Assembly (NCBI GenBank): GCA_903928045.1
Contig: CAIYPH010000514.1
Location: 1 to 16,734 of the forward strand
DNA: 16,734 bases
Origin: an uncultured Rhodospirillales bacterium
GTDB taxonomy: Bacteria > Pseudomonadota > Alphaproteobacteria > Acetobacterales > Acetobacteraceae
Reading direction: 5' to 3'
Below are positions 14,546 to 16,734 of this stretch, one piece after another. Position 1 is the stretch's first letter. The number at the start of each line of letters is the position of its first letter. Below the pieces are notes generated by a model. The model was given only the letters and a program-made list of their open reading frames with translations. It was not told where the DNA came from and searched no databases. The translations under genes were made by a program, and so were the position numbers.

Positions 14546-15754
14546 TCAGCGTGGGGCGGTGGGGTCCGGCGGTCGTGGGCGAAGGCGGTCGGCGATGACG
14601 AGGCCGATGGAGCCGAGCAGCATGAGGGCGGCGACACCGCGGGGGGTTCCGTCGGTGACATAGCCGACCACCAGGCCACCGACGGCGCCGAGGAGGAATT
14701 GCAGTGTGCCCATCACGGCCGAGGCGCTGCCGGCCTGGTGGCCCTGGTTGGACAGGGCGCCGACGACGGTGTTGGGGTTGAGGAAGCCCATGCAGCCGAC
14801 CGCGACCATCAAGGGCGCGACCACGGCGTAGAAGTTGGGGTGCGGCCAGAAGGCGGCGACCGCGAGGGTGGCGGTGGCGGCGAGGTGGGTGCGGGAGGCC
14901 CAGTTCAGCACCCGCGATGGGCCGACGCGGCGGACCAGTTTCGCGTTGAGCTGGGAATTGCCGATCAGCACCACCGAGCAGAGGCCGAACAGCACGCCAT
15001 ATTGCGCGGGCGTCAGGCCGAAGCCGCGGATGAAGACCGGGGAGGAGCCGGCGAGATAGGCGAAGAAGGCGACCGAGGCGCAGCAGGCCATGGCGGCGTG
15101 GGAGATGAAATAGCGTTCGCGCAGGATGGAGCCGTAGCGCAGGAGTTGTTCCATCGGGCGCAGCGAGATCCGCCGGTCGCGCGGGAGAGTGTCGGGCAGC
15201 AGGAAATAGACGATCACGGTGCAGCTCGCGGCGTAGGCGGCGAGGATCCAGAAGATCCAGCGCCAGGAGCCGATGGTGAGCACGAAGCCGCCGAGGCTGG
15301 GGGCGAGGATGGGGGCGACACCCAGCACCAGAGTGAGTTGCGACATCATCACCGCGGCGGCGTGGCCGGTGGCGAGGTCGCGCACCATGGCGCGGGGGAT
15401 GACCGAGCCGGCGGCGCCCCCGAAGGCGGAGATGGCGCGGAAAATGGCGAGCCAGAAGATGTTGGGCGAGAGGGCGGCGCCGATCGAAGCCAGGGCGTAG
15501 ATCGCGGTGCCGATCATGATCGGGCCGCGGCGGCCGAAGCGGTCGGACAAGGTGCCCTGCGAAATCTGGCCGACGGCGAGGCCGGCGAAGTAGCTCGCCA
15601 GCGTCACCTGGGCGGAACCGGAGGGGGCGCCGAAGCTGGCCTCGATCGCCGGGAAGGCCGGCAAATACATGTCGATCGAGGCCGGGCCGATGGCGGTGAG
15701 GAAGCCGAGCAGCCAGGGCAGCCAGGTCGGATAGCGGGTGCCGGCTTCGCTCAT
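14546..15754 (-). CDS. MFS drug efflux transporter (Bcr/CflA family)
   Basis: A 402-residue inner-membrane transporter with 12 predicted helices of the DHA1 Bcr/CflA type, which export drugs or small metabolites by proton antiport. Visible signatures are PASIDMYLPAFPAIEASF in TM1, motif A GQISQGTLSDRFGRRGP after TM2 (62-78), and the motif C region LVLGVAPILAPSLGG in TM5. The ATG (15752-15754) is four bases beyond the stop of the upstream crotonase gene, so they form one operon. A longer in-frame start inside that gene would add a hydrophilic stretch with no family match. Substrate is unknown. The stop is seven bases from that of the convergent chemoreceptor gene, leaving no room for a separate terminator. 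Confidence 0.92.
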   Translation of the reverse strand: MSEAGTRYPTWLPWLLGFLTAIGPASIDMYLPAFPAIEASFGAPSGSAQVTLASYFAGLAVGQISQGTLSDRFGRRGPIMIGTAIYALASIGAALSPNIFWLAIFRAISAFGGAAGSVIPRAMVRDLATGHAAAVMMSQLTLVLGVAPILAPSLGGFVLTIGSWRWIFWILAAYAASCTVIVYFLLPDTLPRDRRISLRPMEQLLRYGSILRERYFISHAAMACCASVAFFAYLAGSSPVFIRGFGLTPAQYGVLFGLCSVVLIGNSQLNAKLVRRVGPSRVLNWASRTHLAATATLAVAAFWPHPNFYAVVAPLMVAVGCMGFLNPNTVVGALSNQGHQAGSASAVMGTLQFLLGAVGGLVVGYVTDGTPRGVAALMLLGSIGLVIADRLRPRPPDPTAPR

Positions 15755-15758
15755 GGCA

Positions 15759-16559
15759 TCAACCGCCGGTGAAGACCGGCTTGCGCTTTTCGAGGAAGGC
15801 ATTGACGGCCTCCTTGTGGTCGGCGGTGGTGTGGGCGAGGGCCTGCATGGCGGCCGACATTTCGAGGATGGCGGCGAGCGTCATGCCCTGGGACTGGACC
15901 ATCAGGCGCTTGGTCATGCGCATGGCCTTGGCGGGATTGTTGGCGATCTTTTTCGCCATGGCGCGGGCGGTGTCCATCAGTTCGGCATCGGGGACGACCT
16001 TGCTGACCAGGTGAATTTCGAGGGCTTCCTGGGCGGTGAGCTGGTCACCGGTGAAGGCCATTTCGCAGGCTTTCGAGTAGCCAACGACGCGGGGGAGCAG
16101 CCAGGCGCCGCCGTCACCGGGGATGATGCCGACTTTGACGAAGCTTTCGGCAAACCGCGCGCTCTCGCCGGCGATGCGGATGTCGCACATGCAGGTGAGG
16201 TCGTTGCCGGCACCGATGGCGGGGCCATTGACGGCGGCGATGATGGGGACTTCAAGCTTCTCGAAGGCGAGCGGAATGCGCTGAATGCCCTCGGAATAAT
16301 AGCGGGTGGTGGCGGTGGGGTTCGCGGCGCGCTCTTCCAGAGCCTGCTGCATCTTCTTGAGATCGCCGCCCGACGAGAAGGCGGAGCCGGCGCCGGTGAG
16401 GATGGCGCAGCGGACGGACTGGTCGCGGTTGATGCGCTCGAGGGCGGCGACGATGCCGTCGACCATGCCGGATTCGGAGATGGGATTGCGCATTTCCGGG
16501 CGGTTGAGAGTGATGGTGACGACGTGGCCGTCCTGTTCGTAGAGCACGGGGTCTGACAT
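15759..16559 (-). CDS. Crotonase (enoyl-CoA hydratase/isomerase) family protein
   Basis: A 266-residue crotonase fold. Oxyanion-hole segments are FSSGGDLKKM (61-70) and AIGAGNDL (114-121), followed by CDIRIAGESARFAESFVKVG, IPGDGGAWLLPRVVG and FLEKRKPVF. The two glutamates of typical hydratases are replaced: the position of rat E144 is D120 and that of E164 is F140. D149 in PGDGG sits close to the position of the catalytic aspartate in PaaG-like isomerases (their motif reads PDSGG). So an isomerase or another crotonase reaction is more likely than simple hydration; this is inferred from a mental alignment. AAGGAAG precedes the ATG. It is the first gene of an operon with the MFS transporter, which may export a product or related acid. 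Confidence 0.92.
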   Translation of the reverse strand: MSDPVLYEQDGHVVTITLNRPEMRNPISESGMVDGIVAALERINRDQSVRCAILTGAGSAFSSGGDLKKMQQALEERAANPTATTRYYSEGIQRIPLAFEKLEVPIIAAVNGPAIGAGNDLTCMCDIRIAGESARFAESFVKVGIIPGDGGAWLLPRVVGYSKACEMAFTGDQLTAQEALEIHLVSKVVPDAELMDTARAMAKKIANNPAKAMRMTKRLMVQSQGMTLAAILEMSAAMQALAHTTADHKEAVNAFLEKRKPVFTGG

Positions 16560-16625
16560 GGGGCGCTTCCTTGGGTTGCTTGGGGCAGGATAGCGGAGGG
16601 GCTTTCGCGCCGCGAGACCCCGGGG

Positions 16626-16734
16626 GGTGGGGAAGGAAGGGCTTCTTTTTTGAAAAAAAGAAGCAAAAAACTTTTATCCACTTGGTGTGTACCGCTCCCT
16701 GGTTGGTACGGAGGTGTACGCCAACGGCATGGAA
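16626..16734. repeat. Intergenic AT-rich hairpin repeat, copy D (cut by window edge)
   Basis: A purine-rich lead (GGGGAAGGAAGG), the hairpin GCTTCTTTTTTG/AAAAAAAGAAGC (16641-16664), then CAAAAAACTTTTATCCACTTG. The following core GTGTACCGCTCCCTGG and CCAACGGCATGGAA matches that of copy A. The second arm would lie past the window edge. It sits about 65 bases upstream of the crotonase start, so it probably marks the 3' end of a gene outside the window. Confidence 0.8.

Noticed and set aside
14459..15772. Gly/Glu/Asp-rich plus-strand open frame opposite the transporter
   Set aside because: The minus strand gives a full 12-helix MFS protein with motif A; the plus frame is a compositional shadow.

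Overview
The window looks like chromosomal DNA of a GC-rich alphaproteobacterium, most likely of the Acetobacteraceae or a close relative. This is inferred from the very high G/C at third codon positions, the gene types (Tim44-like protein, DUF2927 protein, methyl-accepting chemotaxis protein (MCP) with a PilZ tail) and AT-rich palindromic repeats between genes. No marker gene fixes the genus.

Layout from left to right. (1) 1-399: N-terminal part of a tyrosine-type integrase on the minus strand, cut by the window edge, lying just behind the 3' end of a tRNA-Ser(CGA) gene (554-643). This is the usual arrangement of an integrated element, whose body would lie to the left. (2) 715-4498: three tightly overlapping minus-strand genes, with a PLP enzyme of the threonine synthase-like group first, then an M81 (MlrC-like) metallopeptidase, then a D-serine dehydratase/D-threonine aldolase-like enzyme. 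A divergent M20 amidohydrolase (4554-5654) starts 55 bases from the first of them. Together they look like a catabolic set for an acylated or peptidic unusual amino acid; the substrate is unknown. (3) 5805-8890: minus-strand Tim44-like exported protein, DUF2927 exported protein, free methionine-(R)-sulfoxide reductase, and a CHAP-domain lipoprotein. (4) 9075-12116: a family III CoA transferase (minus), a divergent region with a strong small-RNA candidate (about 10382-10485), then a 60-residue GatC-like protein translationally coupled to an amidase. (5) 12187-14538: an MCP with NIT-like sensor, HAMP, signalling domain and C-terminal PilZ domain. (6) 14546-16559: a Bcr/CflA-type drug efflux transporter and, upstream in the same operon, a crotonase-family protein lacking both usual hydratase glutamates.

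Four copies of one AT-rich hairpin repeat occur at 5655-5804, 8166-8272, 8935-9074 and 16626-16734. In the first three, an end of the repeat abuts or overlaps the stop codon of a gene. One copy is a nearly perfect 135-base palindrome made of two hairpin arms.

The most interesting points are the repeat family at gene ends, the three-hairpin small RNA with an exposed CU-rich linker, the PLP/M81/M20 cluster, and the tRNA-Ser integration site. I saw no clear evidence for a wholly new defence or mobile system inside the window.
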